Assembly: GCA_028274465.1 (NCBI GenBank)
Contig: CM051458.1
Location: 79,194,085 to 79,258,084 of the forward strand
Length of the DNA stretch: 64,000 bases
Direction: 5' to 3'
DNA from: Plantago ovata
Lineage: Eukaryota > Streptophyta > Magnoliopsida > Lamiales > Plantaginaceae
A program made the translations under genes and the position numbers. The notes beneath the pieces are model-generated. The model was not told where the DNA came from, did no database searches, and was given only the letters and a program-made list of their open reading frames with translations. How positions within the stretch are numbered: position 1 is the first letter of the stretch; each line of letters starts with the position of its first letter. Shown piece after piece: positions 10,906 to 21,949 of this stretch.

Positions 10906-11178
10906 TTGTATTCAGCGGAGCAGAGTGCAAGAGAAGCTGTTGCTGTGCGGTCAAAGGTTCAGAAGGAGATGATGTTGAAAGAGATGGAGCTTCGTGAATT
11001 GGCAGCTGAAGAAGATCCATTTGGTTTGAACCAGTTCTTGACTGAGGTCAACACTGGTAAGAAAGCAATTGATAAAGTTGGCTCTGGAGGAACCACGAGG
11101 GCTACTGCAGGGTCAATGCGAGACGGCTTTGAAAGATCAGGTAGATCGCGGGTTAACTTCGAAAGAAGCAAGCGTTGA
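10906..11178 (+). pseudogene. SKIP/SNW-domain splicing factor C-terminal fragment
   Basis: The frame carries recognisable C-terminal motifs of plant SKIP (SNW1/Prp45): AREAVAVRSKVQKEMMLKEMEL, then DPFGLNQFLTEVNTGKKAID, GGTTRATAGSMRDGFE and GRSRVNF. The charged middle region between the helical part and DPFGL is missing (ELRELAAEEDPFG is a direct join), and the conserved SNW core is absent. The frame has no ATG at its left edge. It is a decayed fragment with an internal deletion, butted against the distal promoter of the duplicated membrane-protein gene. SKIP works in the spliceosome and transcription elongation, but this remnant should be inert. Confidence 0.8.
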
Positions 11179-11668
11179 GTTCTTAAAGCTAATGAATTAT
11201 TCAGGTATCTTCTTAGAGACTGGATTTGGGATGTAAATCTTCAGTAGCAACAACACACTGGCTGTTCCGTTCTCTTCTCAGTTATTTTCACTATAAGTAG
11301 TATGGATTTCAAATTTGACTCTTCTGTATTAATGTAAAACATTCAACTCCAAACAATGCTTTATGTGTAATAAGTGAGGTTGGAGTTTTGTCACGTTTTT
11401 ATTGATTGATACTTGAGCTTCTCATGCTAATACTTGCAAGTTCTTGCAACTTTTCATGATTCTGTCTTGTGAAATTGCTGGTTTTACTTTTACATATTAG
11501 AACTATTACAAATCGGTTTGGAGAAATATGTACTCCATTCAGAAAAATTCACCTAAAATCATTATTTGATACTCGAATTCTTCAACTCGTGCATAAACAT
11601 ATTTCGTTTTGAAACCGCAAAGAAAAGGAAAAAGGGAGAGTAGACTTATTATTATTTAGGAAAATTTG
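11179..11668. other. Spacer between SKIP fragment and FAS1 gene
   Basis: Left part resembles a 3' UTR of the SKIP fragment. The remainder is AT-rich and may include the 3' UTR of the minus-strand FAS1 gene. No other gene seen. Confidence 0.4.
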
Positions 11669-12220
11669 TTACTGTTCTTCATCATCTTGATCAGGCAGCA
11701 TCGACTCCTCAAACTCAGAATCCATAACCACTCCATCCATAACATGAACAGTGAGATTCCCCATCTTCAAACCAACTTCCTCTGCAACAACGCCATTAAC
11801 CACAACCATCCCCTTCACATCCTTGTAAACATACAACTTGAATCCAGAAATCGAATCATACACCATTTCCTTCACGTAACCCAAATCCTTAGAACAAATC
11901 CACCTCGGCACAGCTGAAAATGCAAGCACTCGAGTTAGAACAGCGTACGAGTTGCTATCGTTCGACTTCAATCTCAAATCTCTGTTAATTGCGTTGTCGG
12001 ATGGCAAAAACAGAGTGAACTTGAGATCTTCAGGTAGCATTTTGATCAACGATTCTCCGAACTTTCCGATTCTCGGAGAGGTGAACTTTGTTGTGGATTG
12101 GCTTGATCCTGATGTGCTGGTGAGTTGTAGAAGAGAGATGATCTGTATGATGAGGAATGTGATGGAGATGGTGATGTAGAGGAGCTTCCATGGCTGTGTT
12201 GTCCTCCTGTTTCTACGCAT
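11669..12220 (-). CDS. FAS1-domain (fasciclin-like) single-pass membrane protein
   Basis: 183 residues, single exon. A basic N-terminus (MRRNRRTTQPWK) and hydrophobic segment (LLYITISITFLIIQIISLL) form a signal anchor. It is followed by one FAS1 fold: the H1 region (LFLPSDNAINRD) and C-terminal YH/H2-like block (MVVVNGVVAEEVGLKMGNLT, then VHVMDGVVM). The tail is acidic (DQDDEEQ). I start at the ATG at 12218-12220; the frame is open a little further upstream but has no other ATG and meets a stop. Plants have a family of short FAS1 proteins of this form, distinct from the large GPI-anchored fasciclin-like arabinogalactan proteins. Likely location is the secretory pathway or plasma membrane with the FAS1 domain outside. 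Confidence 0.85.
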   Translation of the reverse strand: MRRNRRTTQPWKLLYITISITFLIIQIISLLQLTSTSGSSQSTTKFTSPRIGKFGESLIKMLPEDLKFTLFLPSDNAINRDLRLKSNDSNSYAVLTRVLAFSAVPRWICSKDLGYVKEMVYDSISGFKLYVYKDVKGMVVVNGVVAEEVGLKMGNLTVHVMDGVVMDSEFEESMLPDQDDEEQ

Positions 12221-12299
12221 CTTGTACTGTTTCCAATGTCCAAACACGCCTTTGCTTGATCTGGTTTTAATTGGGTGTTGTTGGATTGTGATACAAGCA

Positions 12300-13000
12300 A
12301 GCTAACTGGATTCTCAGGCCCCAGTGTTCATTTGCACTGTTACTAGGCTTTCACTGTTTACTTATTGCTTATCAGATGATCTGGCCCACCATATCCTTCT
12401 ACGAGTTCACAATCACTGCACGAGATGAACCTTGCTTCCCCTCTATATTTTCCCCGGTATGGCCCACTAAGACAAACAAACGATGAATCAAACTCTACAC
12501 ACTTCATCGCGCTTGAAGAAATGTGGATTAATCAATTTACGAACAATCACTATTCACTAGATCGCGAGTGAAGAAGCTGAGAAAAATATTAAAGGAACGG
12601 AAAGGAAAAAGAAATTGTTAGATGAATAATCACTACTCATGTGGGGCTAAAATGCCCGATGGTATAACTAAAATAAGAGTGGTGTGAGCGCTTTGGCAGG
12701 AAGAGTTATGTATGGCCATGGCGGAGGCTGGGGAATCAGCCTCGGAGACCAACCTCGCATCCAAAACTTTTGAAATGAAGTGTTGAACTATTAGCCTTTT
12801 GTTTTTTGTTTTTTTTTGGTATCAGTTCTTTTATACACCTTATAACATTTTGTACCCTCCAAATTTTATTCTGCGCCACTCCAATGATCATGCTAAATGG
12901 AAATAGAAAGAAAGATGGATGATTTCTTGGATTAGAGCTTTGGTATACATATCCTATTTTTGTTTGTTTTTTATATGGTAATATAATGTATAACTCGAAG
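12300..13000. other. Spacer, no gene seen
   Basis: Promoter side of the FAS1 gene followed by AT-rich sequence. Nothing coding could be supported. Confidence 0.4.
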
Positions 13001-13015
13001 AGGTGGTGACGGCTA

Positions 13016-13262
13016 GGCGTGAAGGCGTCAAAGAGAAGGAATCGAACGGACATGAATGCTTTTTTGAATTTGTTAGGCGGATTAAACAACCGTTTGAGTT
13101 ATGGAGGATCAAATTTTTTTTGAAATTGTCTAAACAGAGAACGGTTTGTTAGGTTATAATGTTTAGGATTTCGTGAAGGCGTCAAAGAGAAGGAATCAAA
13201 CGGTAACATCAAATTTTTTTGAAATTGTCTAAACAGAGAACGGTTTGTTAGGGTTATGAAGC
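13016..13262. repeat. Short interspersed direct repeats
   Basis: Two motifs recur: GAAGGCGTCAAAGAGAAGGA at about 13019 and 13175, and GAAATTGTCTAAACAGAGAA at about 13120 and 13218. They suggest a local duplication of roughly 100-155 bp with later deletion. Confidence 0.6.
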
Positions 13263-13311
13263 TTAGGAATTTTTGAATAATACATATTTTCTTTGATGAG
13301 TGTTTGCAATT

Positions 13312-13395
13312 TGTTGGTGTCCTAGTGGTTAGGGTGAGCTATTTCATTCATCCCAACCCGTGTTCGATCCCAGCTGGTGTATTATTTTTAGTAGG
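13312..13395 (+). mobile_element. tRNA-derived SINE-like sequence
   Basis: Contains an A-box-like TGTCCTAGTGG and, about 45 bp later, a B-box-like TGTTCGATCCC, the internal RNA polymerase III promoter layout of tRNA-derived SINEs. It does not fold as a complete tRNA. Tail and target duplications are not clear. Confidence 0.45.
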
Positions 13396-13479
13396 TGCGA
13401 ATTTTTACTTTACAACTCAAAATCTTGGACGAATTTGCCCTTGTAAACCCATTCTTACTTTACAACTTTAAAAAAAAAG

Positions 13480-13596
13480 GTTGTAAAGGGTTGTAAAATG
13501 ATCAAAGAGTGATCCAACGGTCCAGATCACGTTACAACCCTTTACAACTCATTACAATCCATTACAGTTGTAATTGCTTAACGTTACGCAATTACA
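13480..13596. repeat. Two adjacent inverted repeats
   Basis: Arms GTTGTAAAGGGTTGTAA (13480-13496) and its exact reverse complement (13532-13548) flank a 35-bp loop. A second near-palindrome follows, TGTAATTGC (13569-13577) with GCAATTACA (13588-13596). This is the look of a MITE or of the terminus of a larger DNA transposon, but no matching partner end was identified. Confidence 0.6.
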
Positions 13597-13688
13597 GCGC
13601 CTGCGTGACGCTAGAATTACCCCATGTAGTAACCTATTGTTGAAATAAAACATATTGTTGAAATCATAGGAAACATTGTTGAGATAAT

Positions 13689-14401
13689 AAAAACTACTGT
13701 ATGCCAATATTTTCATGTTCAATGAGAAAAGAAAAAAAACAGAGCACCGCGAACTTGTGAGATCATGGGATAGATTGTTGAGAACATGGGCAATATTGTT
13801 GAGATCATGGGATATCGCTGAACGTAAATTTTATCGTGAAATCTATATAAATCCACTTTTTGATGCCAAATCTAACATCTATCGCCAACAAACTTCGACC
13901 CAAACACATATCTACATAAATCTAGATGCAAACAACTACAACAAGGTTGATTTAAAATAAATCTATCACCAACAAACATCTATCACCAAAGATTCAAACA
14001 CATATTCTTCATATTCTCATCATATTGTTCAATCTAGAAGCTATTGAACATGAAATTAGATGTAGAGAATCATATTCACATCATATTCACCAACGGTGCA
14101 TATGGTGACATCATAGAAACTACTGTATGCCAATATTTTCATGTTCAATGAAAACAAAAACAGAGCACCGCGAACATGTGAGATCATGGGATATATTGCT
14201 AAGAACATGGGCAATATTGCTGATATCATGGGATATCGCTGAACGTAAATTTAATCGTGAAATCTATATAAATCTACTTTTAGATGTCAAATCTAACATG
14301 TATCACCAATAAACTTCGACCCAAACACATATCTACATAAATCTAGATGCAAACAACTACAACAATGTTGATTTAACATAAATCTATCACCAATAAATCT
14401 A
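13689..14401. repeat. Two direct repeats of about 290 bp
   Basis: AACTACTGTATGCCAATATT starts both copies (about 13689 and 14109, spacing about 420 bp). The copies stay alignable through GAGCACCGCGAAC, GGGATATCGCTGAACGTAAA and AACTTCGACCCAAACACATA. Similarity to the right flank after 16074 suggests that CACTA element E1 was inserted into this repeat family. Confidence 0.75.
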
Positions 14402-16073
14402 CACTACAAGAAAACAGGAGAATAGCGACGGATTCCATCCGTCGCTATTCAGGCCCGATCCGTCGCTATCAGGGCTTAGCGACGGGCCTTCCGTCGCTAA
14501 ATAGGACGTCGCGAAAAGTGGCATCACTAATCCATTTAGCTACGGATCGGGCATATCCGTCGCTAAATTTAGCGACGGATAAATATATCCGTCTCTCAAT
14601 TGGTCAACGCAAATTGAGCAACGGATAAATCTATCCGTCGCTAAGTACTTGGACACATGGCACGACTGACTCTGTTCATACATAGAGACGGATAAACCCA
14701 TCTGTCGCTATGTTCTAATTTTTTTTTTAATTTCTTTTAATTTCTATAATTCACCTACAATATAATAAAAATTTTAAAATATAATTCACCTACAATATTA
14801 TTTCTATAATCCAACGCAATGAGGGGTGCTGCGAGAATCGAACTCGCGATCTCTCGCATTAAGCGAGAATCATACCACTAGACCAAACACCAATTTTTCT
14901 TATATTACAAAAAATAATCAAGAGACAAAATATTCTTTCATCATACCTAACACCCGGCAAATATAATTTCTTACGAGAAAAAGAACTTAAGAGGCCCATC
15001 CAATAACAAGAAAAAACAAAAATATCAAAATTACAAAAAGAAACAAATAATCCAACAAACGGAATTGACACAAACAAAATCGTTTTAACCTAACACATAC
15101 ATATTATTAAGCATTATAATCAGAATCAAAATCGAATTTTTCCAAATAAAAAAATAAAAAAGCCCTAAATGTTAGGGTTTAGGATGGTTTCTGATTCATA
15201 CCTGGAGATTAGTGGGGGTGGCAGAGGAGAAAATGTCAGAGCCGTGGGTGGTGGTGGTCGTCGTAGAACCGCCTTGCCGGTGGTGGTGCTCCAAACCCGT
15301 CAATGGTCGAGTAAAGAGGGGTGGTGTTACCCGTCAATGGCCGAGTAAAGAGGGGTGGTGGTGGTGGTACCGCGCCGGTGGAGGTCGATGGAGGTGGAAG
15401 GTGGGAGAAGCAAATTGAACGTGGTGGTGTTGGGGCGGGTGCGTGAAGGAGGAAGTGGCGGTGTATGTATGGGGTGGAGGAAGTGGCGGGGCGGAGGAAT
15501 TGGTGGTGGTGGGTGGTTGTCGGGTGGAAGAGGAAGATAAGAGAGAGGGGAGAGGAGGAAGAGAAGAATAAGGGGAGAGGAGGAAGAAGAAGAAAATATA
15601 ATGAATCTAGATCTAGATCTTATCTTTATATTCTCTTTTCTTTTTCTTTCTTTTTTTAAATTTTAGCGACGGATAGGCCTTATCTGTCGCTATATTTTAT
15701 TTATTGAATTTTCTTTTCTATTAATTAAAAATAATTAAAAAATGGTCAACTCATATAGCGACGGATAAGTCCATCCGTCTCCAAAATTTAGAGACGGATA
15801 AACCGATCCGTCGCTTATATTTTATTTAGTGAATTTTCTTTTCTATTAATTAAAAAATGGTCAACTCATATAGCGACGGATAAGTCCATCCGTCTCTAAA
15901 TTTAGCGACGGATAAACCGATCCGTCGCAAATGTAGCGACGGATGGAATTATCCGTCGCTAATTACCAGTCAGATTTGTATCCGTCGCTAAAATCACCGA
16001 TTCGTCGCTATTTTGCGACGTATCGCATCCCGTCGCTATTAATCCGTCTCTATTTGGCTGTTTTCTTGTAGTG
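14402..16073. mobile_element. Non-autonomous CACTA element E1
   Basis: 1,672 bp with 16-bp terminal inverted repeats CACTACAAGAAAACAG and a perfect 3-bp target duplication CTA (14399-14401 and 16074-16076), the hallmarks of CACTA (En/Spm) elements. Both ends carry many subterminal copies of TAGCGACGGAT in either orientation, the expected transposase-binding arrays. No transposase is encoded. The interior holds a tRNA-Pro-like sequence and a GGT/GGC-rich block (15200-15540) that on the minus strand looks like a CT-rich 5' leader plus proline/threonine-rich low-complexity sequence. Confidence 0.93.
14824..14892 (-). tRNA. tRNA-Pro-like sequence inside CACTA E1 (probably a pseudo-tRNA)
   Basis: The minus strand reads like plant tRNA-Pro: D-arm TGGTCTAGTGGTATGATT, anticodon stem CTCGC/GCGAG, T-arm GCGAG TTCGATT CTCGC (perfect 5-bp stem), and an acceptor pairing in six of seven positions (TGGTGTT with AGCACCC). 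The anticodon loop is only five bases (TTAAT) in the Pro register, two short of normal. An alternative register gives a 7-base loop with UAA at the centre. The B box is intact. It was probably captured by the transposon. Confidence 0.6.
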
Positions 16074-16189
16074 CTAGATGTAAAGAACTAGAAGAAACAT
16101 ATAGATCTGGATGTAAATTGATAAAAAACATGAACGTAAGTATATAGAATAATTACCCGAATACTTTTACAACGAAGGCAACTAGGTCG

Positions 16190-16325
16190 ATTATGATGAT
16201 GAAGAAGAAGACGCCGATGATGATGATGATGAGTAGCTTGATGATCGATGATGATGATGAGTAGCTTGATGATCGACGATGATGATGAGCAGCTAGATGA
16301 TCGATGGTGATGATGAGTGATGACG
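16190..16325. repeat. GAT/GAAGAA trinucleotide-rich microsatellite
   Basis: Imperfect repeats of GATGATGATGAGTAGCTTGATGATCGA with interspersed GAT units; it could expand or contract. Confidence 0.8.
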
Positions 16326-16950
16326 AAGAAGAGAGAGAAAAGAAGAAAGAAGATCGACCTAAATAAGAGATCGATCTGTTTCTGTTTCAGCAGATTAGAA
16401 GGAAAGAGGAAGATAATTTGCTAAAAGGTCCCTATATTTATAATATATTACATGTTGACCACCGAATTTGTAGTAACTTTGTAGCTTCTTGTTTGGGGTA
16501 ATTTTATAATTTATATAAATTAGTCTATACTAGAGACCGTCTACTAGGAGACGGACTCTTTTTTTATAACATTTTGTTTTTTAATTCTCATTTATATTAT
16601 TCAATTTTTATTTATTTTTTTATTTTATTTTCTTCTCGTTTAGATTTTTCATCTCCACTTTTTTTACTTTTCTTTATATTTGCATTTTATTTTTCCTATT
16701 TAAAAGTTGATCTTAGATTTTATGTTTTAAAATTATATTCCAATGTTATTTTAAAATTAAACTTTTATAATTAAACGAAATATTCACAATGAAATTTAAA
16801 ATTGGGGCAAATGACAACTTCATAAATAATAATACATGAGAATTTACAACTCACTTTTCTAAAAATTAAAACTACAAATCCCTAATTAGAAAAAAAAATC
16901 CATACACTTACTTTAAAACTAATTCTACCATCATTCAACTCCATGCTTTT
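16326..16950. other. AT-rich stretch, no gene seen
   Basis: Long T-rich runs and AT-rich sequence. The right flank of the repeat that hosts E1 ends somewhere here. No coding signature. Confidence 0.4.
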
Positions 16951-16955
16951 GCCAG

Positions 16956-17082
16956 GTTAGTTCTATCAAAGTTGTGAAGAAGTACCTAAGTAAGGTGGAG
17001 GAAGGAGCACCGGTTAGTGAAGTTGAAACGATCGAGTACAATGAAGCATGTGAATTTTTAGGCATTAACGAAAAAGAGTAGT
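16956..17082 (+). pseudogene. Short coding-like remnant of unknown origin
   Basis: After an AG at 16955 one frame is open to a TAG at about 17080-17082 and reads SIKVVKKYLSKVEEGAPVSE then VETIEYNEACEFLGINEKE. Codon composition differs from the AT-rich flanks. It may be the last exon of a lost gene; I do not recognise it. Confidence 0.3.
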
Positions 17083-17270
17083 ATTTTCATGTAATAAGTA
17101 GTATATGTTATCATGGTAGTTTTAGTTTCTACTAATATGTTTTTAATTTTTTTTTGTAATATTTATTTATCAAGTATTTTAATTTTTAAAATTAATGTGA
17201 TGTTATTATTAATTAGTGGTGTTCAAAATGAAATAAAGAATGAGTTTAAATAAGAAATGAGAAAAGAATG

Positions 17271-18378
17271 CACTACAAAAAAACTGACTTTTAGTCACGG
17301 ATCTATACGTGGATAAAAAGGCTTAGCCACGGATAGGTCCGTGTCTAATAAGCTCGTGGCTTTTGGCGTAGCAGCTCATTAGCCACGGATAAGTATCTGT
17401 GGCTAAATCTAGTGACGGATCGGTTATTTTTGCCACGGATAATATCTTGATCGGATTGGATCCGTGCTTCGAGCTTTGTGACAGATAGATTTTATCCGTT
17501 GCTATACATAGCACCAGATAAAATCTATCTGTCACTGACATTATTATTAAATAATAAATAAACAGATGTGAACGTTCAACGGATAGATATTATCCGTTGG
17601 TACTTTAGTAGCGGAAAAAGTCTATCCGTGTCTAACTACTAGGCACGGATAGACTCTTATCCGTGGCTAAAAAGTTGCCTGCTGAAAACTGGATTTTGCT
17701 TCATTTCGAAGCCAATTTTTCCATAACTCCAGTAGTTTTAATACACATGTAACACGCAACTTTCACCTAAAATATGTAAGAATAATTGATTCATAATATG
17801 AAAATTCGTGATTCCATTACAAATCGAATGTACGTACATGAAGAACTCCAATGTTGAACACTAAAATACAAAGCTATATATATATAAGTTTGAATTTTAC
17901 AAACTAAAAGTAACGGGACAAGGGCTCCCATTTGTTGATCCTTCCCGTCCATCAAGTTTATGAATATAGCCTATATTACAAAACGGAAAAAAGTAAATGA
18001 CAAGTTTCGAAGATAAGGATAGCTAGACAAAAAGAAAAAAAAAACACAACGGTGACTAACATATCACCCAAGTAAAGTGGCTAACATACCACTCACAATG
18101 TCCTAAAAGCAAACTAACACAATGGTGACTAACATATCACCCAAGTAAAGTGGTAACATACCATGTACTCACATAGAACTAACAAGCAAGGATATATATA
18201 AAGCAAGTAACATACCCCAAAAAACTCAAAGCACTTGTAAAAATTCTTGAGATCAGGCTCCTTCCTCCAATATCTGCATGAAAACATAGAAAAAATAACA
18301 TGTGTGAGTGTAATTGCATAAAAAAACTTGCACAAATTCACATACCAGAGGAAGCAAAATTTAAGTTAGAAACAAGGT
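17271..18378 (-). mobile_element. Truncated CACTA element E4 (3' end portion)
   Basis: Starts CACTACAAAAAAACTGAC and carries subterminal TAGCCACGGATA-type repeats to about 17670. These match, in reverse, the right end of element E3 (29611-32277), including a TTATTATTAAATAATAA block. The interior shows minus-strand exon-like pieces: one near 18205-18270 between AG and GT (RYWRKEPDLKNFYKCFEFFG) and one near 17880-17955 ending HKLDGREGSTNGSPCPVTFSL. A 70-bp duplication lies at 18047-18165. The other end is not found; a Tat-lineage LTR begins at 18379. Confidence 0.7.
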
Positions 18379-19073
18379 GTTGGTGTTAAAATATGTCCAG
18401 TCCGTATTTACGAACTAGAGCGGTCTAAGAGCACGACAAGGCTCTAAAGGTTGTCCCTCAAATGGCTCGAACACCATTCCAGGTACGTCACCTGAGGGTG
18501 GCTCGACCAGCATATGGTCCGACCAGCTTGAAGAGGCCGACCCTCAAGACAAGTTCACTAAAGGATAAGGCTGACAAAAAGTGGGGCTCGAGCAGCATCC
18601 CTAGGAGTCGACTACCATGGGTGGTCGATCCAGGAGGACCTTACGTCAAGGTATCACCCTCCAAAGAAGAACAGGCAGAGGACTACTTGGACCATGAAAC
18701 CTGAGGAAGCCATGAGGACCCAGGTCGACCACCCTGGTCGGTCCCTGAGGGGCCCGCCTTCTAGAATATTCCATAGGACCTGAAATGACAATAATGCCCT
18801 CCGAAAAGCTAGGCCAAATGTTTGTGCCAAAGCCCATGGACCTCCTAAATGGGCTTGGGCCAAAGGAGGCTTCAATCTCAGTCGGACACTTGTCACCATC
18901 CTGTGAAGAGTTACCCTAAAATACCATAAGTATATAAAGGGACCTCATTTATGTTCCCAAGGTAAGAAATTACGGTTCACCACCTACCACATTTACTACT
19001 CTTACTAGGGAATCCCTCCAACTCCCTATACGTAAAGTCGTCCCTCCGATTGGATTCTTGACAGACCGGACAA

Positions 19074-21762
19074 CACTACAAGGAAAACTGACTTTAGCGA
19101 CGGATGTCATCCGTCGCTATATGTTAGCGATCCGTCGCTAAAGGCGATTAGCGATGGATTGTCCGTCGATAAATAGGACGTCGCGAAAAGTGGCGTCGCT
19201 AAAATAAAAAGCGACGGTTAAACCCAGCCGTCGCAAAATAATAGCGACGGATAAACCTATCAGTCTCCCTAGTGGTCGTTGACCATTATGGAGACGGAAC
19301 AAATTATCCGTCGCTATTATTTTGCGACGGATGAGTTTAACCGTCGCTAAATGGATGGGACACGTGTCCTTCCCTGGCCAAGTGCTCAGTGCGACGGATA
19401 GAGTCATAAATTTCTGTTATTGTTTACAAATTATGTTTGTTATTCGAGTTAAAATTGAATGCGCCAGAGATTTATGTACGATGATTGACTGTACGTAACT
19501 ATAAATTTCATTCAACAAACTAAAATTGTACGTACAGAAATACTAAAATGTACGAACATAAACATAAAAAACGAGCATCTCAAAATGTACGGAGATGCAA
19601 TCCTACAATGTACGAACATAAATTAAAAATACTAAAACTACTAGCTACTCCTCTGCCTCTGCGTTCTCCTCGGCCTCTGCGTTCTCCACCCCACCCAAAG
19701 CTCCAGCATGGTGGTGCGGCTGGATGAGGGGAGGGTCCCGGTTCCAGTACGCTTCCCACAACGGCCGAGAAGCCGTGTCAAACCATAGGGGCCATTTTCC
19801 CTCCTTTCTCCAGTCAGTTTTGACTCTCATCATCGTATGCATGTGGATGCTAGATCCTCGGACCAGGAACGCATTCCACAACTCCTCCATATGAGCAGGA
19901 GGCATATAGTAGTAGTTCTGCAATATATATTCAATGTACATAAGTGAAATGAAACACAATTTACCTAAATGTTACACTTAATTAGTGAGCGTCGCCTACT
20001 CAATAACCTAAGGTTGCGGTCTAACATAATCATGGGCGTCGCCTACCCAACATCATGAATGCAGACGTAAAGTTATTAAATACAAATAAAGTACTTTCAA
20101 TTCCTCGAAAAACTGCTCCTTTGCGGACATAGGAAGCGTACTCCACCTTTCACCCCCACTCCCTGGCTCTGAAAGCGTATGAAATCTTCTACGGATGATG
20201 TTACCCTATTAGCTTCAGGCGGGTGAAACCTGTAACACATATTAAAACAATAATTATGGATACCCACAACTATATATAAAAACAATTAAATACAAACTTT
20301 AAGTACAAAAGTTACATGGAACCCTGCCCAACAAACAAGACAGGCAGCCCATTGTCGCCGCCCTGGGGCAGTGCTTGACCATCGTCGCCGCCCTGGGGCA
20401 GTGCTTGACCATCGACGTTCATTGTCTTGATTGTTAGTTAACTTATTGTCAGTTAATAAGTTGTCACTTAATAAGTACAGACGAGGACTCGGAAAGCAAG
20501 GAAAGTTTGTAATGTTTACTCTATGGATACCAGGAAATAAAGTCCATTTATTAGTAGGTCACGCGATGATCATATTATTAGTTTGGTCCTACGGTGTGTT
20601 CAGTTAAATACAATCAGTTCGCTTAAATGTCACTAAGGCTTACCAATGGGTGCAAACCAATAAAACGCTTACTGATCGACAGTAAACGTATAGTATTAGT
20701 TATCACCCAATGTAAGCCTAATCCAACACTTCCAAACTAATATATGTATATTATCATCACACTTCATAAAATGATTAGATATTAACCAAAATCGTAAAAG
20801 TCTACTTCCAGAATAGATTGATAGATTACATCTATTTCAATCTACTTTAATAAACCAAAAATTACTCAAAATAAATATAAATAGTTAAATTAACTAATTA
20901 ACATAATTAACCAGATTTATTTAACTGAATTAATCTATATTATACTAATTACAGTCAATATAATCAATTAACAGCCTCTCATTAATTAAAACAAATTTAT
21001 AAAATTAAATAAGAAATCGAAAAAATGGAAGAACAAACTGATTATTGCTATACAACATATATAATCTAACAATTTACAACTAGAAAAATCATAATTAAGC
21101 AAAAAAATTCAAAAGTCCCAAAAATTAGGGTTAGGGTTCTAACCTTTTATTTGGACAGAGATTGAATCGGAGAGGAGAAGATGGAGGAGGTGGCCCGATC
21201 TACCAATTTCACCCAAAGAGAGAAATTAAGAAATGAAATTGAAATTGAGAAGTAAGAGAATGAGAGGAAGAAACTTACTGTTGGACAGAGATCGAGAGGA
21301 TGGAGATGCTACGGTGGAAGGTGGTTTCTGCTCCGGTAGTGGCGGTCGACGGTGGTGGTTCCGGTGGTGGGATGGAGATGCTAGGGTTTCAATTGGGTGA
21401 CAATGGAGAAGAGAAGAAAAGAATGAAGAATTGAGAAGGGAAGAAGACGATCGGCGTTTTAGTCGAAAAACTTAGCGACGGATGATTCATCCGTCTCTAC
21501 ATCCAGAATTAATTTTTTTTTCCTTTTTTCATTCAGCAGTCAACGGAATATAGCGACGGATGGACTGATCCGTCTCTAGAGTACAGACAGATAAAGCTTA
21601 TCGTCACTATTTAATAGGCGGATTCGATCTCTTAACACACGAATTGAACTTAGAGCGCAGTTCGTCCTCATCCGTCGCTACATGTAGCGATCCGTCGCTA
21701 TATAGAGACGGATCGCATCCGTATCTACTTATCCGTCGCTAAATGCCTGATTTCTTGTAGTG
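19074..21762 (-). mobile_element. CACTA element E2
   Basis: 2,689 bp. Terminal repeats CACTACAAGGAAAACTG (left) and CACTACAAGAAATCAGG (right, reversed) with a perfect 3-bp target duplication CAA (19071-19073 and 21763-21765). Subterminal arrays of TAGCGACGGAT lie within about 400 bp of each end. It carries a decayed minus-strand gene homologous to the intact gene of E3, and near 21150-21440 a minus-strand CT-rich leader with low-complexity sequence. No large transposase is present. Confidence 0.93.
19645..20422 (-). pseudogene. E2 copy of the CACTA-borne small gene (decayed)
   Basis: Three exon-like pieces in the same order as in E3. Piece 1 starts with an ATG at 20422 and carries a duplicated 11-residue unit (GQALPQGGDDG) then DNGLPVLFVGQG, matching E3's YNGLPVLHYAGG. 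Piece 2 (about 20096-20233) holds ERWSTLPMSA, matching QKWSTIPFSV, but a one-base shift separates it from its own first half. Piece 3 (19645-19935) starts after TTGCAG and reads NYYYMPPAHMEELWNAFL, then PLWEAYWNRDPPL, with a tail of repeated ENAEAEE. Because of the frameshift I treat it as a pseudogene, although a different splice choice could restore the frame. Confidence 0.65.
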
Positions 21763-21927
21763 CAAGAGGTACTAACCCCCCTCCCCCCATCTAGTATATT
21801 TCAAGTACAAGGAAGTCACAGGGAGGTCACCTAAAGTCAGACTAACATCCTTTGATGGGGACCCAAATAGTTTCCTTGGACGGTTTAGTATGAACTAGAG
21901 AGAAAGCACGAACTACCCTTCAACATT

Positions 21928-21945
21928 TGGCGCCGTCTGTGTGAT
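21928..21945 (+). promoter_or_regulatory. Primer binding site, Tat/Athila type
   Basis: TGGCGCCGTCTGTGTG directly after the LTR. This is the common Tat/Athila primer site form. Confidence 0.75.
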
Positions 21946-21949
21946 ACAA

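Larger units (their letters stand above)
18379..21925 (+). repeat. LTR of the Tat-lineage element, interrupted by E2
   Basis: Starts TGTTGGTGTTAAAA, has a TATATAAAGGGACC promoter core near 18930, and ends ACCCTTCAACA two bases before the primer binding site. Without E2 and one copy of its target duplication (19074-21765) the LTR is about 855 bp. Confidence 0.65.

Noticed and set aside
12221-12247. Upstream GTG extension of the FAS1 protein
   Set aside because: Plant nuclear genes start at ATG; the extension has no ATG before an in-frame stop.
12046-12300. Alternative open frame over the FAS1 gene start
   Set aside because: It overlaps the FAS1 frame, has no domain, and the FAS1 frame has clear family motifs.
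15212-15659. Gly/Val/Trp-rich open frames on the plus strand in CACTA E1
   Set aside because: Low-complexity GGT/GGC repeats; the minus strand looks like an untranslated leader.
18462-18899. Open frames inside the Tat-type LTR
   Set aside because: The sequence is LTR with promoter and primer site; no domain seen.
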